A stretch of DNA of 64,000 nucleotides from Silene conica (GCA_029255685.2 CM055320.2:45233910-45297909), one strand, 5' to 3'. Counted from the stretch's first letter, positions 1-11,571 are shown. The notes: generated by a model from the letters alone, not told the origin. Translations and numbers: made by a program.

Positions 1-919
1 ACTGTAATACTCCGATTTTAGTTACGATTTTTATTTGCATCGTATAAGTGTTACATGTCTAAGCGATGCGTTTTAGCGTTGGTTTTATAAATTGAGGCAC
101 TAGTATGCTTGTACTCGTTTTGTGAGGGGTGTCTTGGTTGTCTGTGGGGCTCGAATGGAGGACCTATCCACCTTAGCGTAATGGTGGTAGTAGGTTGTTC
201 ATGTGGATCGAACCCTGGACCTGGTGTAGCACGGCCTTGGGCCTCGATATTCGTGTAAACAGCCCATGCTCACGTTTTAGACACAAACAGACCTCACTAC
301 CCTAGTCCCTCTGCCGCCTTATAAGAAGGGATTTGACTCACTTCTGACTCACCTCAAAACCCTAACTCTACACTAATCTACTCGGCCGACACCATACTCC
401 AAGGAGGTCAGATCCCCACGGTGGTTATAGCCTGCCTAAACCCTTCGAATTAGGTCGGAAAACAGGTATGCGCAATCAGTGTTAAGTTGTTTGTAATTCT
501 GTTCTAAGGTGCCTATGTTTGTTAGTGTTTCGATGAAGGTTGAGTGTCGGGTTTGGGTCAATTTTTATGTTTTTTTTATGTTGCCAGAGGCTGGGTCTTG
601 GTCAGGGAGTTAGGCACGGTGGAGGTAGTGTCGTGGGCAGGTGTCGACAGGGGTGTTTATCACCCCTGGTTACAGCCGTTACGGTTTTGGGATGTCGGGT
701 TTGTGGTTTGTGTTGTCTGTGGTGTCTCTGTGGTGTTACAAGAAGTAGTTGTGGGTGGTGGTTCACGTCAAGGGTGAGTCAGGGGGTGGACTAGGAGTGG
801 TTGTGGTGATAAGGGGTGTGTCGTTTAGCGGTCAAGGGGGTTGTTGTCATGGTGGTTCTGGGGAGAACAGGGGAGCGAGGTGTTGGTGGTCGTTTGGGTG
901 TTGTTTAGATTAGTTTGGG

Positions 920-966
920 GGTGGTACCACCGATGACTAGGGGGAGGTCGGTGCGGTGGTACCACC
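920..966. repeat. Pair of 12-bp palindromes GGTGGTACCACC in LTR X
   Basis: Two perfect copies of GGTGGTACCACC lie at 920-931 and 955-966, inside the G-rich part of the LTR. The intervening 23 bases are unrelated to the palindrome. The same kind of arrangement, with different cores, occurs in four other elements of the window. Confidence 0.8.
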
Positions 967-1297
967 ACGGTCAGGTGGTTCAGGTATAGGGGTGTTTTTG
1001 GGTGGCAGTCACGGTGGTGCTGGTGACGTGTAGGGTTGTCGAACAGGGGTTGTTTCAGGGGTTTCTGGGAGCGCTGGTTGCAGGTCAGGCCGGTGTTTTG
1101 GGGCAGGTCTGACTCACCGGTGGTCGGGGATGGAGTTCCTGGTGTCGTGGGGTTTGACTGCAACCAGTGGTGTCGGGTAGTGGTGGTGGTTGGTGTTCGA
1201 GACGGCTGGGGTGGTCGTGCGAAGGGCTGGAAGTCACGGGTTGGCATTGGGTTTCGTGTTTTGTTGGTTGTTGCTTTGTCCTTTTTGTTTTATTTTT

Positions 1298-1299
1298 AC

Positions 1300-1359
<60 letters not shown>

Positions 1360-1397
1360 TTATTATTATTATTCTTGTTTTGTTATTATTATTATTT
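1298..1397. repeat. (ATT/TTA)n microsatellite
   Basis: A nearly pure trinucleotide ATT tract of about 100 bp, slightly interrupted near 1355-1380. It lies within LTR X. The apparent run of leucine or isoleucine codons across it is not evidence of a gene. Confidence 0.95.
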
Positions 1398-1820
1398 AGT
1401 ATGGTAATATTTTATCTATTAAGTAAAGATATGGTGATTTTAAGGGAAAGGATGTTTGGGCATTTATTGTAAGATTTGGTATTTATGCACATCTCAATAA
1501 TTTGAATTTCAAACCAAGTTACTATTTTTGGCAGTTGCTATTTATAGGAAGTTACTATAAATGGAATGTGTGTACGTGTTACGTGAGTAGGAAGTTTATT
1601 AATTAAGTAATATATTTTTAAGTGGCAAGTTTCGTGTGGAACACTTTTAACGCGCTTGGACGTATCTGCATTTCCTGCTATTTCAGGTAGGGGAAATACG
1701 ATGCATATTATAATGATTACTCAGTTGTTAATAATGATTACCATGAATGTTTTATACTAATATTTGGTTGGTATATTATGATATTTGATTATATATATTC
1801 TGTGATACGATATGAGATGA

Positions 1821-1951
1821 GGAGATAAAAGGGTCTGTGTGGCGTGGAGATAAAGGGTCTGTGTTTGGTGCGGAGATAAAAGGGTCTGTGTGGCGCGGAG
1901 ATAAAGGGTCTGTGTTTGGTGCGGAGAAAAAGGGTCTGTGATTCGGAGTGG
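1821..1951. repeat. 25-26 bp tandem repeat in LTR X
   Basis: Five units begin GGAGATAAA(A)GGGTCTGTGT. Two alternating unit types (ending GGCGY or TTGGTGC) give a higher-order period of about 51 bp. The last unit is diverged. Confidence 0.85.
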
Positions 1952-2346
1952 AGAAGTTCAACTTTCTATTTATAGTAATGTTGTTTATTTATAGTTTTCT
2001 CTACTCAACCTCGTGGTTGACCCTGTGAATTCGTGATCACCTGTGATGAACCAATTATTGGGGAGCAGATTGACAGGTGGCTGAGACTAAGGGGGAGCTA
2101 TGGGAGAAAGAGCTTGGATCCGGACCTGATTAGACGTCTAGATCACCTTAGTCAGTTTTATACGAGTTGTACTTTGTTTACGTTGTTAAGACCTTTGGAT
2201 ATGTAAGAACATGTTTTGAGTTTAAAGTTAATTTAAAGTACTGTTTATCTTCCTTTGTATCTGCTGCCTCGGGAAACCGAGATGGTAACACCTTTATTTA
2301 TCTGAGGAGTCCTAGTTCAGGCCCTTAAATAAATGGGGGTGTTACA

Positions 2347-4120
2347 GGAAGTTTAAAACGTTAGTGCTTCCTTCCCATTTATCATGAACTTTCCGGGCAT
2401 GAAGAAGGAGATCTTTTAAGGAGTCTATTTCCTTTTTACATTTACTATGGTCAATGTTACTAGACTCTTTAAGGTTTTGAATGTCTTTATGAAAATCCGA
2501 AACTATTTTAGCATGTTCTTTTTTTACTTTAGATAGATTGAATTCTAGATCCATGATTTTTCTTTCGAGAATCTCAACTTCTTCTAAATGAGTCTCATCT
2601 TCAACCATTGTCGAAGATTTGGACTTTAGAAGTTCATTTGCCTTTTTCAATTATGAAGTTATAGCTTCATTAGCTATAACTTTGGATTGAAGGTCTTTAA
2701 TGTTGAGTTTCAGCTTTGAGGTTATAGCTTCATTGGCTATAACTTTAGACTCAAGAACCTTTTTCCCAGACATAACTGTTTCTAACTTAACATTGGTCTC
2801 AATGTTCATTTTGGATTTCAGTTTCTTAGCTTTGGCTTTCAGAAGTTGACTTTCCTCAGCAATATCGAGGATCTGTTCCTTCAAGTCATCTAATTCAAGA
2901 CTTTGTTCATGACATTGGTCTAGGGTTTTCTCAAAGTATTTAATCAACATAGCCTTAGACAGATTTTTAACTTGACTTTTGAGTTGTAGAAAATTTACCT
3001 CTTCGTCATCGTCGTCTGAGTCGGATTCTCTAAGGAGACACATATGAGATGCGTCGTCTTCATCATTGTTGTTTGAGATTAGATCAAGACTGACGTTGCT
3101 TAAGCATAGGTTTGCTACCTCATCTTCTTCTGAGTCCTCGTCATCTTCGGATTCTAATTCTCCCCAGCATGACGCAAGCATCACCTTTTTGAATTCACTT
3201 TTGGTCTTTTCCCTCTTAGATTTGTCTTTGATTTTATTCCAGCTTGGACAGTCCTTTATCATGTGGTCTTGTTGTGCACATTTAAAACATCCTCTTTTGA
3301 AGAATGTTTGTTTCGAGTCAGTTTTCTTTTTCTCGAATGTTTTGTTGTTGGGGTTCTTGTATCTCCCTTTGAAAACTGCTTTCTTAAATCGTTTTGCGAA
3401 TAGAACTGTTTCATCTTCAAGTTCTTCTTCGCATACTTCTCTTGTGGAGGCTTGTAAAGTGACGCCCTTTCCTTTAGGGTCATCATCATCTTTGTTTAGC
3501 ATGATCTCGTGAGCCATCAGAGATCCTATAAGTTCTTGGTAAGTCATTTCAGATAGATCACGTGCTTCTTCTATGGCCGTGACCTTTGGTTGCCACTTCT
3601 TGGTGAGACTCCTAAGAATCTTTCGAATGATATCCTCGGAATTGATCTTCCTACCAAGGTTCTGTAGTTCATTTATAATACAAGAAAATCGTGCAGACAT
3701 GCTATCAACAGATTCATTCTTTTCCATAGTGAAAATTTCATATCTTTGAATAAGCAGATCTATACGATGTTTCTTGACAACGGATGTTCCTTTGTAGGCA
3801 AGTTCAAGACCATCCCATATTTCCTTAGCGGAATTACAAGATGAGAATCTATCAAATTCTGAGGTTATCATACCGTTTTGTAGGAGGCTCATGGCCTTAG
3901 AATTTTTCTCTGCAATTTTGTAGTCGACTTCTACATAATCACTTTCCATCTTTTTGTAGGTTGTTCCATTGGCGGCGGCGACCAAGATTTTCTATGGTCC
4001 GGTTTGAATGATCTTCCAACATTCCCAATCACATCCCTTGATGTAGTGAGTCATCATATTCTTCCATAGCCTGTAGTTCTTACCATCGAAGATAGGACAC
4101 TTGAGATGCTTGGAATCCAT
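2347..4120 (-). pseudogene. Ty1/copia gag of element M, interrupted
   Basis: Read on the minus strand from the ATG at 4120, the product starts MDSKHLKCPIFDGKNYRLW, typical of the copia Gag N-terminus (DUF4219/UBN2 type). A TAG at about 3992 sits where GPWKI would be expected, so one Trp codon has become a stop. The open stretch below it (about 444 residues) holds the UBN2-like Gag core and a CCHC zinc knuckle (C233-C236-H241-C246 of that stretch). An acidic, coiled-coil-rich tail follows, with two copies of SKVIANEAITS. A second in-frame stop (TAA) at about 2651 replaces the Lys after the second copy. The frame continues to 2347 and is cut exactly by LTR X. Protease and polymerase parts are absent, presumably beyond X. 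Gag packages element RNA in cytoplasmic particles; this copy is inactive. Confidence 0.88.
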
Positions 4121-4193
4121 TGTTGATAGAGTATATAATATAGAATCAATAGTAGGATCAAAACTCACGCGGTTAGGCGATCAAGAGCACGAG

Positions 4194-4523
4194 GCTCTGA
4201 TACCAATTGAAGAGTCTATTGATATTATATACTCAAGAAGGGGGGGGGGGGGGGTTGAATTGAGTATGCCTTCTTTTTCAAATCTTCTTCGATGTGTGTG
4301 AATGTATGATGAGCGTCGAGTAGATCAAGAATAAATAGAGATACGATATTTTTGAAGTGGTTCAGTTTCACAATTTGAAACCTACGTCCATTATTCTCGA
4401 TTAGTAAAATTAGTACCGACTCCGGATTACAATTTTATCAACACTACTCGTACAACTTTGATGTTAGTTGTAACTCTATCTCGACACCGTTAAATATCTA
4501 GCTACGACAAGTACCGTTAAATA
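4194..4523 (-). mobile_element. Primer binding site and 5' LTR start of copia element M
   Basis: On the minus strand TGGTATCAGAGC (4194-4205) is the complement of initiator tRNA-Met, the usual copia primer binding site, placed just upstream of the gag ATG. The LTR begins on the plus strand with TGAAGAG at 4208 and includes a G run near 4240-4254. It is cut at 4524 by the Athila-like LTR P, so only about 316 bp are present. Confidence 0.8.
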
Positions 4524-5976
4524 TGACACCCGTCGTTGAGGGGTGCCAAAGATAAGATTTATAAAACCTCAGCTTAAACTAGATAGGATAAGTCAAGGGT
4601 CGAACCACAAGGAGACAAGGTTAATTATGTTTGTGAATTTAAAGTCTATTGCAAGTAACCAAAAAGGGGGGTTGATTTAAGATTTGAACTAACAACTAAA
4701 AGAGTAAATAAACAAGAGAATTAAAATAAGATAAAAATGAGATTAGGAACTTTGGTTCCCCATGGTTAAAACAAGTCAATGAAAGGTAAGATAACCAAAT
4801 AACACAATCCCAAGGAACAAAGAATAAACCTTTAGGTCAATATTCTACCCAATCCTTACGGTCCTAGGGTTCCTAGAAAAGCACTAAACTTTCGTTCATA
4901 GGGCAATCCCAAAGTTGTTGTTAAACTAATCCTAGTAATCTTTCAATCTCAAAGGATTAGTTCACCAACAACAATGGGGGATTGGTAATTTAATCATAAA
5001 ACTATCAAAATCAAATCTTTACCATGGTTCCCCTAATTCCTAATCACAAGAATTAGCTATTCATGATTTTAACTATGAAATTAACAATAACAAGAATTAA
5101 GAACATCAAAGGAATCAACATAATTAAAGATGACAATAAAAGGGAAAACATATGTTGAGAAAACAATAATAAGATGAACAATAAGATTAATTAAAAGGGA
5201 AAGATTAATTGTAGCAAACTTACTAACTTAATTGGAATTCAAGAACAAAGATTGAAACTTGGAAAATATTCGCTCTAAACTATGGAGTTTTCTCTAATCT
5301 GGGCTGCTTGACCTAATTTTCGTGCTTAGGTCTTCTTAAATAAGTTCTAATTACAAGATTAGGAGCAAAGCCCGTAATAAAAATCGCGGAAACACAGTCG
5401 CATGGTCGGTCAACCTACTTCTTGGGTCGGTCGACCTCTTAATGACCTAATAACTTGAATGGGCTTTGCGGAAACTTCTGGGTCTGCGCTGAGGTCGGTC
5501 GACCCAATTAGTAGGTCGGTCGACGTGATGTCAGGACTACAGCGCGCGTCGATTTTAAAACAGCTGCCATTTCTTCGTTACTCATCGTAATCAAGCGATT
5601 CTTGCGGCGTTGGAAAGCTAAGAGGATAAGCTTTGACCTCCAACTGTAATCACTCCATTATAAGCTCTAGAACTCGAGATATAGCCATTGAAACAGGCTG
5701 CAATATCGTGGATCGATTCTTTGCTATATGCACCTTTGCTTATGCTATCTTCAGGCCTTGAAATGCACGCTAGGCTTGTTCTTTCGTGTCCTTAGCTATA
5801 AAAATCACTTGAGGACGGATTTGGTTTGAAATCGCCCTTTTTCAGCATAATTCTGCAAAATAGCATAAAAATACGAAAGTAGACAATTGTTGGGAAATAA
5901 GGGCTAAAACATAGTAAATGAGCGACCAAATGCGTGCAAAAATAGATGTAAAACATCATAAAATAGACACGCATCA
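4524..5976 (-). mobile_element. Athila-like LTR of element P (3' LTR, minus)
   Basis: The LTR runs from TGATGCGTGTC (minus, at 5976) to CGACGGGTGTCA (minus, at 4524). It matches the LTRs of element E along its length and at both ends, but is clearly diverged. The polypurine tract (complement of AATTCCCCAAACC) directly abuts it at 5977, so this is the 3' LTR of a minus-strand element. It carries paired GGTCGGTCGACC motifs at about 5404-5530, as in E. The 5 bp to the left are AAATA; the partner duplication was not found because the other end is rearranged. Confidence 0.85.
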
Positions 5977-7427
5977 AATTCCCCAAACCAAACCCTTGCT
6001 TGTCCTCAAGCAAGAAATAGACTCGATCTTAACTAATGGAACGATTTCAATCTCGGAGCGAAATTTACATGTTAGCCTAGACCAATGCCAAGTATAAAAT
6101 GAGATAGTATTCAAATCATGCAAACGAGTTATGGTGCTGTCAAACTTGCAAACCTTGAGACTATAGAGATTTTATGCCATGGACTCTCGCGGTACGCTCG
6201 AGACACTCATGAAGCAAAGGGTGTATATATGTAAAAGATGGGAAGAAGTATATTTGTCATGACACTCACCTAACTGCGACCCATGAAAACATGCCTGCAA
6301 TCTAACATGAACAAAAATTCTACAACTATGTATAACAAACCCATTAAGTGACCCAGATACATGCAATTGAGGTAATGAAAGATATGTGAGGTAAAAGGTA
6401 AAAAGTGGTTAAGATGTTTTTGGATATGTAGGGTTAGTAGCCAAGCTAGTAAAACCGTTTCCCAACAACATAATTCATAACTTTTTGATATTAAGAAAGT
6501 GCTCTTTTGTAGCACAACTCTCACATTATATAGAAAAGGACTCCCAAATATTTTGAACGAAGCACGGGAGTGATAACATAAAAAAGAAAGGGATTTTGGA
6601 ACGAAATTTTTCATTCTGATGTTGTCAGTTGGTCGACCGACCTATAGAGGCGGTCGGTCGACTGACTTTCTGTGCTTTGTGCTTTTTTTTTTCGTTTTTG
6701 TTTTTCTTTTCTTTCTTTCTTTTTTCTTAATTCTTCTGTTCTTTTTCTTTTATTTCTTTCTTTCTTTCTTTCTTTTTCTTTCTCTTTTTGCTCAAGATAG
6801 CATATAGACCAAGATGCCTCAAAACTTAAACCAAAGACCACAAATACTAGCTTGGAAGGGTAGGCTAAGTATGGGATGTAATTTTGGGGGAATAAAAAGG
6901 CAAATTTGGCTATGTAGGGCTTATGGGTAAATAAGAGAAAAGGGATCACAAATGCACGTACCAAGACTCACAAAACGAGATAGTAAAACAAGTATATAGC
7001 AATTCAAGTTCATGTTTATGCATATTGATGTAACATGTTTCAAGGGGAGTACTACTCACATCCTAGACAACTGGTTTAAGAATGAAACCAGGAAATAAGC
7101 TCTAAAACTTAGAATATATAGTAGGTTGCCAAGGTATAAGTCAAGTCTCAAGATATACAGATAGTTTGACAAAAACTCGTAGATATGCAAAAGACTCTCA
7201 TACTAAAACAAGTTGACAAGGCAAGGTAAAGGCATAAATATATAAGAAAGCAAAATCATCCTTGAAATACTATCGTTCCAACTCGACCTATATGCTAAAA
7301 TAAACGTGCATTTTTTTGAATTTTTTGAATTTTTTCTATTTTTTTTATTTTTTCTTTTGTATATGCAAGAGAAATAAAGAAAAACAATGCAAAATTGGAA
7401 ATGTAATAAACGTGTGACGGAATGCAA
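5977..7427 (-). mobile_element. 3' noncoding internal region of Athila-like element P
   Basis: This is collinear, in reverse, with about 28990-30435 of element E, the long noncoding stretch between the coding region and the 3' LTR. It contains another GTCGACCGACC/GGTCGGTCGAC pair (about 6630-6665) and pyrimidine-rich tracts at 6680-6790 and 7310-7360. No protein domain is visible; the open frames here are low-complexity shadows. Confidence 0.75.
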
Positions 7428-7666
7428 TGCATGATTTGAATACTATCTTATTTTATACTTGGCATTGGTCTAGGCTAACATGTAAATTTCACTCCGAGAT
7501 TGAAATCGTTCCATTAGTTAAGACGAGTCTATTTCTTGCTTGAGGACAAGCAAGGGTTTGGTTTGGGGAATTTGATGCGTGTCTATTTTATGATGTTTTA
7601 CATCTATTTTTGCACGCATTTGGTCGCTCATTTACTATGTTTTAGCCCTTATTTCCCAACAATTGT
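7428..7666 (+). repeat. Right arm of a 240-bp inverted duplication (P 3' end)
   Basis: The sequence is a near-perfect reverse complement of 5883-6122. It contains the last part of the internal region, the polypurine tract (GGTTTGGGGAATT) and the first ~95 bp of the LTR, now on the plus strand. The arms are separated by about 1.3 kb. At 7661-7667 the LTR sequence ends in AATTGTG and continues as internal sequence of another Athila-like copy (ATTGTGCGGGTTGG, as at 28948 in E), a microhomology junction. Confidence 0.85.
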
Positions 7667-8772
7667 GCGGGTTGGTTTATTTTAAATTGGTGACATCCAT
7701 GACCGGTTTCTTTTAGGATTGTGAGTAGTACTCCTTGCGTGACATGTATCATCAAACTGCATTTTTATGAAACTCAATTGCTTTTGTGCTTGTAAACATT
7801 CGGGTTAGTGGCCGGCGTCACATGTCAGAGAGTTCTTATAATTCCTTTTTCTCAGTTCACCAATTAACTCCACATTAGCCAAATCTTGCCTTTTTTACCC
7901 TTTCAGCTACACCCCAAATTCAGCCTGCCTTGTCAAGCTAGCTTTGCGTGTTGTTTCCGAAGGGTATATCAGTCTTTGTGTTGGTTTGTCCCATATTTAA
8001 TTGATTGGAGTGCGTTTCTGTGAGAAAAGGAACCAAGTTGAAAAAAAGAAAAAATGGAAAAAATGAAAAATGGAAAAAGACAAAAAGATGAAAAAAATGA
8101 AAAAGCGAAACACAAAAGAAGAAAGAAAAGGAAAAAATGTTATGATTCGACAGTTTACTCCTATATTTCACTTTATTATTCTTTGAGGAATTGATCTTTT
8201 GGTTAAAGTGAGTGGTTTACCAGTTCGCTAATTTATGTTATCCTTGTCAAATGGGCTTTGACGCGGATGTGTAATTTGGTTATGTTTCGGTGCTAGCTTG
8301 GCTTTTACCTCCATATTCCCAATAATGTTTTGCCCCTTCTTACCCATTATCTCACTTTCCCAAATTTCGTAAGCACTCAGCATGTGATTGGACCTCGGTT
8401 GGTTGGAATGTTTATGCATGGTGATCAGAATTGTTTTTCATACTCTTATGCATGCGTGTTCACGTAGGTCGTAGTTAGGTGAGCGATTCTTGTTCTCTTT
8501 CTCTCTTGTTTATATATATATATATGCTTACCCTTTGCTTTGATGAGAGAAGAGTGGCCCGTGAGAGTCCGACATTTAAGGTTTAGCAAGGTCGACAATT
8601 CAGCTATTTTTCAGACATCTTGATAACTTGTTTGCATTTGACACCATTGCTAAGTTTAACTGTTGCATTAAATTGGTTCGGTGGATAGTTGTAGGGGTTG
8701 TAAGTTTATTTGTTCCATTAGTTTTGCATGTTTTTTGCTTGAGGGCAAGCAAAGGATTGGTTTGGGGAAGTT
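7667..8772 (+). mobile_element. 3' noncoding internal region of Athila-like element F
   Basis: This has the same layout as the 3' region of E but is strongly diverged: an opening CGGGTTGGTTT, an A-rich tract at 8040-8140, a CTTGAGGGCAAGCAA box, and a polypurine tract GGATTGGTTTGGGGAAG directly before an LTR start at 8773. The coding part of F is missing because of the fusion at 7666. A short (TA)n run lies near 8512-8524. Confidence 0.7.
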
Positions 8773-9002
8773 TGATGTGGGCATTTCTTATAGACCTTTT
8801 AGGCCTTTCAGCACACATTTCTATGCTTATTTCGTAGTATTTGCTACAAATATCCCCCGAATAGTCTACTTTGGTTTGTCTTGTGCTAATTCCAGATATG
8901 AGCCGGAGAAGATCATAATCAAGCCTAATACATGTCTTTATGCATGCATTTAGGTAAAGAGTTGAGTTGAAGCTTGTTACTACCGTTTTGAGATGCGCAT
9001 AG
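8773..9002 (+). mobile_element. 3' LTR of Athila-like element F, first part
   Basis: Begins TGATGTGGGC directly after the polypurine tract. Interrupted after 9002 by the copia solo LTR G; the 5-bp sequence CATAG at 8998-9002 is repeated at 19027-19031, where the F LTR resumes. Confidence 0.8.
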
Positions 9003-9560
9003 TGTTAGGTTATAATAACTCAAAACCTAATAATATAGTCATACTAAATAAGTTGATAATTAAAATTTTAATTTTAAATATTATAGATCTTATGCATGCT
9101 AATACTTTATGCGGAATATAGGAATCGAATGCTTACAATTCGACGAACCCAATGCAAGGATGATCCTCCTTAGTATCCAAATAGAACACCTCCTTCAAGA
9201 TGCACCCAAGACTCCCCTTTGATGGACCGAAACTTGATGTGTGCTAGAACAAGAATCGATTTTTCCTTAAAATAAATCCTAATCACGTAGTAGAAATTAT
9301 TATATCAATATTACAACTAATATAGTATGTATTATTATCTTATAATAATCTTTGGGAGGTTTTGAAATATTTTCTTACTTAGAAATTTTTTACCAAAGAT
9401 TAGAATGAATGTCTTATGTGAGATAATCACAATATTTAAGTGGGTAGTGTTGGGGTGGGTAAGGCCGGCCATGGGAAGAGCATCAAGGGGACATTTTGCC
9501 TTACTCATGCTTCTTAGGGTGGCCATAGGTAGTGTTTCCAAGACACTTTAATGATTGTGT
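9003..9560 (-). mobile_element. Copia solo LTR G, first part
   Basis: Starts TGTTAGGTT (plus) and resembles the minus-oriented LTR of element I in layout: ATCTTATGCATGC, GCGGAATA, GGATGATCCTCC. It is split by element H: TGTGT at 9556-9560 recurs at 18339-18343. With H removed it joins 18344-19026 to give an LTR of about 1.24 kb flanked by CATAG. No internal region is present, hence a solo LTR. Confidence 0.85.
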
Positions 9561-10708
9561 TGTGGGGAATAAAACGTGTATTCGCCCTTTAATTGCAGGA
9601 TTATAATGAAAATTACAGTCGTGAATATCGTCATAAGATTAAAAAGCATAAGAAAAGAAGTACAACCTTTAGTCCTCGGGAAAAAGGCCTAAGAACAGGA
9701 ATTAACACAAATTCCCTCCTATAACTTGCACCCAAGACTTAGAATGAGACGTGGCCGCGTGTGCTAGAAATCCTTTCCAACTGCCTTGCAATATTGGGAG
9801 AGCTATTTAGGTTTTAGATGTGAGATCTGAGGTTTTGGGAGAAGAAATCTCTCAAAACCCTAATTTTACCTTGAGATTATATTAATCAGTGCAACAAGTG
9901 TAACTGACATAAGGAGAGTCCTCCTTCTTATGTAGTTGTTTTGGCCGAAAATTCTAATAGGGTAGGAGTGGGCTTTCCACTCTTACCTTATTCTAATTCG
10001 TGATTCGACCCATTTAGCTTTAAGTTGTTCGCGGTATTTTTAATTATAAATCGTAACATGTTATCAGATATTAATACAGTCGATATATTAATAATGGTCT
10101 GACAAAATACGATATTGTATAATTACCCAAATTAATATAACTGTTTATATTAATACGCGAATACAATATTTAATTCAATATAACCATTTATATTTAATTT
10201 ACGAATTAATCATGTAATCCGTATTAGCTAAAATTATTTAATCCGTATTAAATAATAATCTCAACATCTTATTGACTAATTTAATAGTCAATACCTCTGA
10301 CTAACTGTTTAGTCATATCATTCGTAAATTAAATATAAATGGTTATATTTAATTAAATATTGTATTCGCGTATTAGCTAAAATTATTTAATCCGTATTAA
10401 ATAATAATCTCAACATCTTATTGACTAATTTAATAGTCAATACCTCTGACTAACTGTTTAGTCATATCCGGCAAAATGTGACTGTATTTTCATACCTTCA
10501 CATCTCTCAAACGTGTCCTATAGGTGTGACGTATAGGGACCAGTTGACCACCGCCATCCGTATGACAATAACGTCAAACTTATCTAGCAAGCCAACCGTT
10601 ATTGATAAACGTGGATCAACTGGTAATAATACAGAAGTATGCCCTTGTGATCCTTAAAGAGATTTAATAAGTCATTGTACTTAATTGTCAAGGACACCAG
10701 CCCCAACA
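9561..10708 (-). mobile_element. 3' LTR of copia element H
   Basis: 1148 bp from TGTGGGGAATAAAAC to CCCCAACA (plus strand); the minus-strand reading gives TG...CA. It matches 17340-18338 with only a handful of substitutions, but is 149 bp longer because of an inverted-plus-direct duplication at 10320-10468. The polypurine-tract complement (ATCTCCCACTTG) follows directly at 10709. Confidence 0.95.
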
Positions 10709-11571
10709 ATCTCCCACTTGTCCGTACAAGGGTATGTGCAATGACGTTATCACACTACATGTGGAGGACACAAGCTCCAACAAACTCCCACTTGTCCGTA
10801 CAAGTGTAGGTGCGATAACCGATTCTCATATCCTTTTAAAATTTCTCCCACTCAATGTAAGACAATTTGCAAATCCGCATTCGCAAAGGTCGTATCTCAC
10901 AAGCGATCAGTATCAAGAGTGGTTTCCCCGACTAGAGAGTAACTCAACTGATAAAACGAATCTGTATTCGAGCATGGCCATGCATTTCAGTTACTACTCC
11001 TCGAGTGGCCCTGAGAAATGATAAAATCCTGATAAGGGTTTGGATATTTCCCTCAACTCGAATCCTGCCGATATCGCCCAGCATGAAATAACCCAGAAAA
11101 AATCCTCTTGGCCCCTGTTACGGTGACCGTGGGAAAGAAACCAAAGTTACCCAAAATCTGTCTTAATCTCAAGAAGCAGTTGAAAGTCAAAAGACTCGAC
11201 TCTAAGGAACACTATGGAGGTCCTATCCACGACCTGGCACCCAATGTTATAAAACATTTTAGGACTCCATAACGCTGTCACGGGGTGTCCTACGAGATAT
11301 CCGTATAACTCGCCTTTGTGATTGGTCAGTCAGCCGCGTGACTTATGGCTCGTTGAACCCACCATCAACCAACGTCACAAAATGATTACCTGAGTTATCA
11401 GCTCAAGTGGGTAATCAAGGACCAAAACGATGTAATGTTAATCAGTTCACTTTGTGGTGTTCAAAATTGGCGTACAATTCCACATGAGAAACAAAACATT
11501 ATATATCATAACAATAAGGTTGAATAGAGTACACGAGAAAATGAATTATTACATGAATTCATAAAAGAGTA
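10709..11571 (-). other. 3' untranslated region of H with duplicated polypurine tract
   Basis: Noncoding region between the pol stop and the 3' LTR. The complement of the polypurine tract occurs twice: CTCCCACTTGTCCGTACAAG near 10711 and again near 10786, inside a roughly 75-bp tandem duplication. Blocks such as CCTCGAGTGGCC (about 11000) recur in the 3' regions of K and I. The apparent 95-codon frame at 10734-11021 is noncoding in this context. Confidence 0.75.

Larger units (their letters stand above)
3..2346 (+). mobile_element. Long LTR X (solo or 3' LTR of a gypsy-like element)
   Basis: The segment starts TGTAATAC and ends GTGTTACA, imperfect inverted LTR termini of TG...CA type. At its right edge the sequence switches abruptly into a copia gag reading frame, so the right border at 2346/2347 is firm. 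No retroelement protein domain is visible. Length (about 2.34 kb) and termini resemble Ty3/gypsy chromovirus LTRs of the Tekay kind; that is a family-level guess. Only two bases lie to the left, so a target duplication cannot be tested; those bases (AC) do not match the end of the right flank GGAAG. It could therefore be a 3' LTR of an element outside the window or a solo LTR with a mutated duplication. Roughly 540-1260 is strongly G-rich on this strand; short open frames there are compositional. Confidence 0.7.

Noticed and set aside
825..1247. 140-codon Thr/Pro/His-rich frame on the minus strand
   Set aside because: It follows from the G-rich plus strand (CCA/CAC codons) and is not a gene.
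1036..1472. Open frames of 100-120 codons across the ATT microsatellite and the G-rich part of LTR X
   Set aside because: Low-complexity composition, no domain, and overlapping frames on both strands.
1..2351. 5-bp target duplication for LTR X
   Set aside because: Only two bases precede it and they do not agree with GGAAG on the right.
3066..3512. 148-codon plus-strand frame opposite the M gag
   Set aside because: Antisense shadow of the Gag coding frame; the Ser run is the complement of an acidic stretch.
6611..6964. Lys/Glu-rich frame in the P 3' region
   Set aside because: Comes from a simple pyrimidine tract; the equivalent region in E (29521-29837) differs in frame and content.
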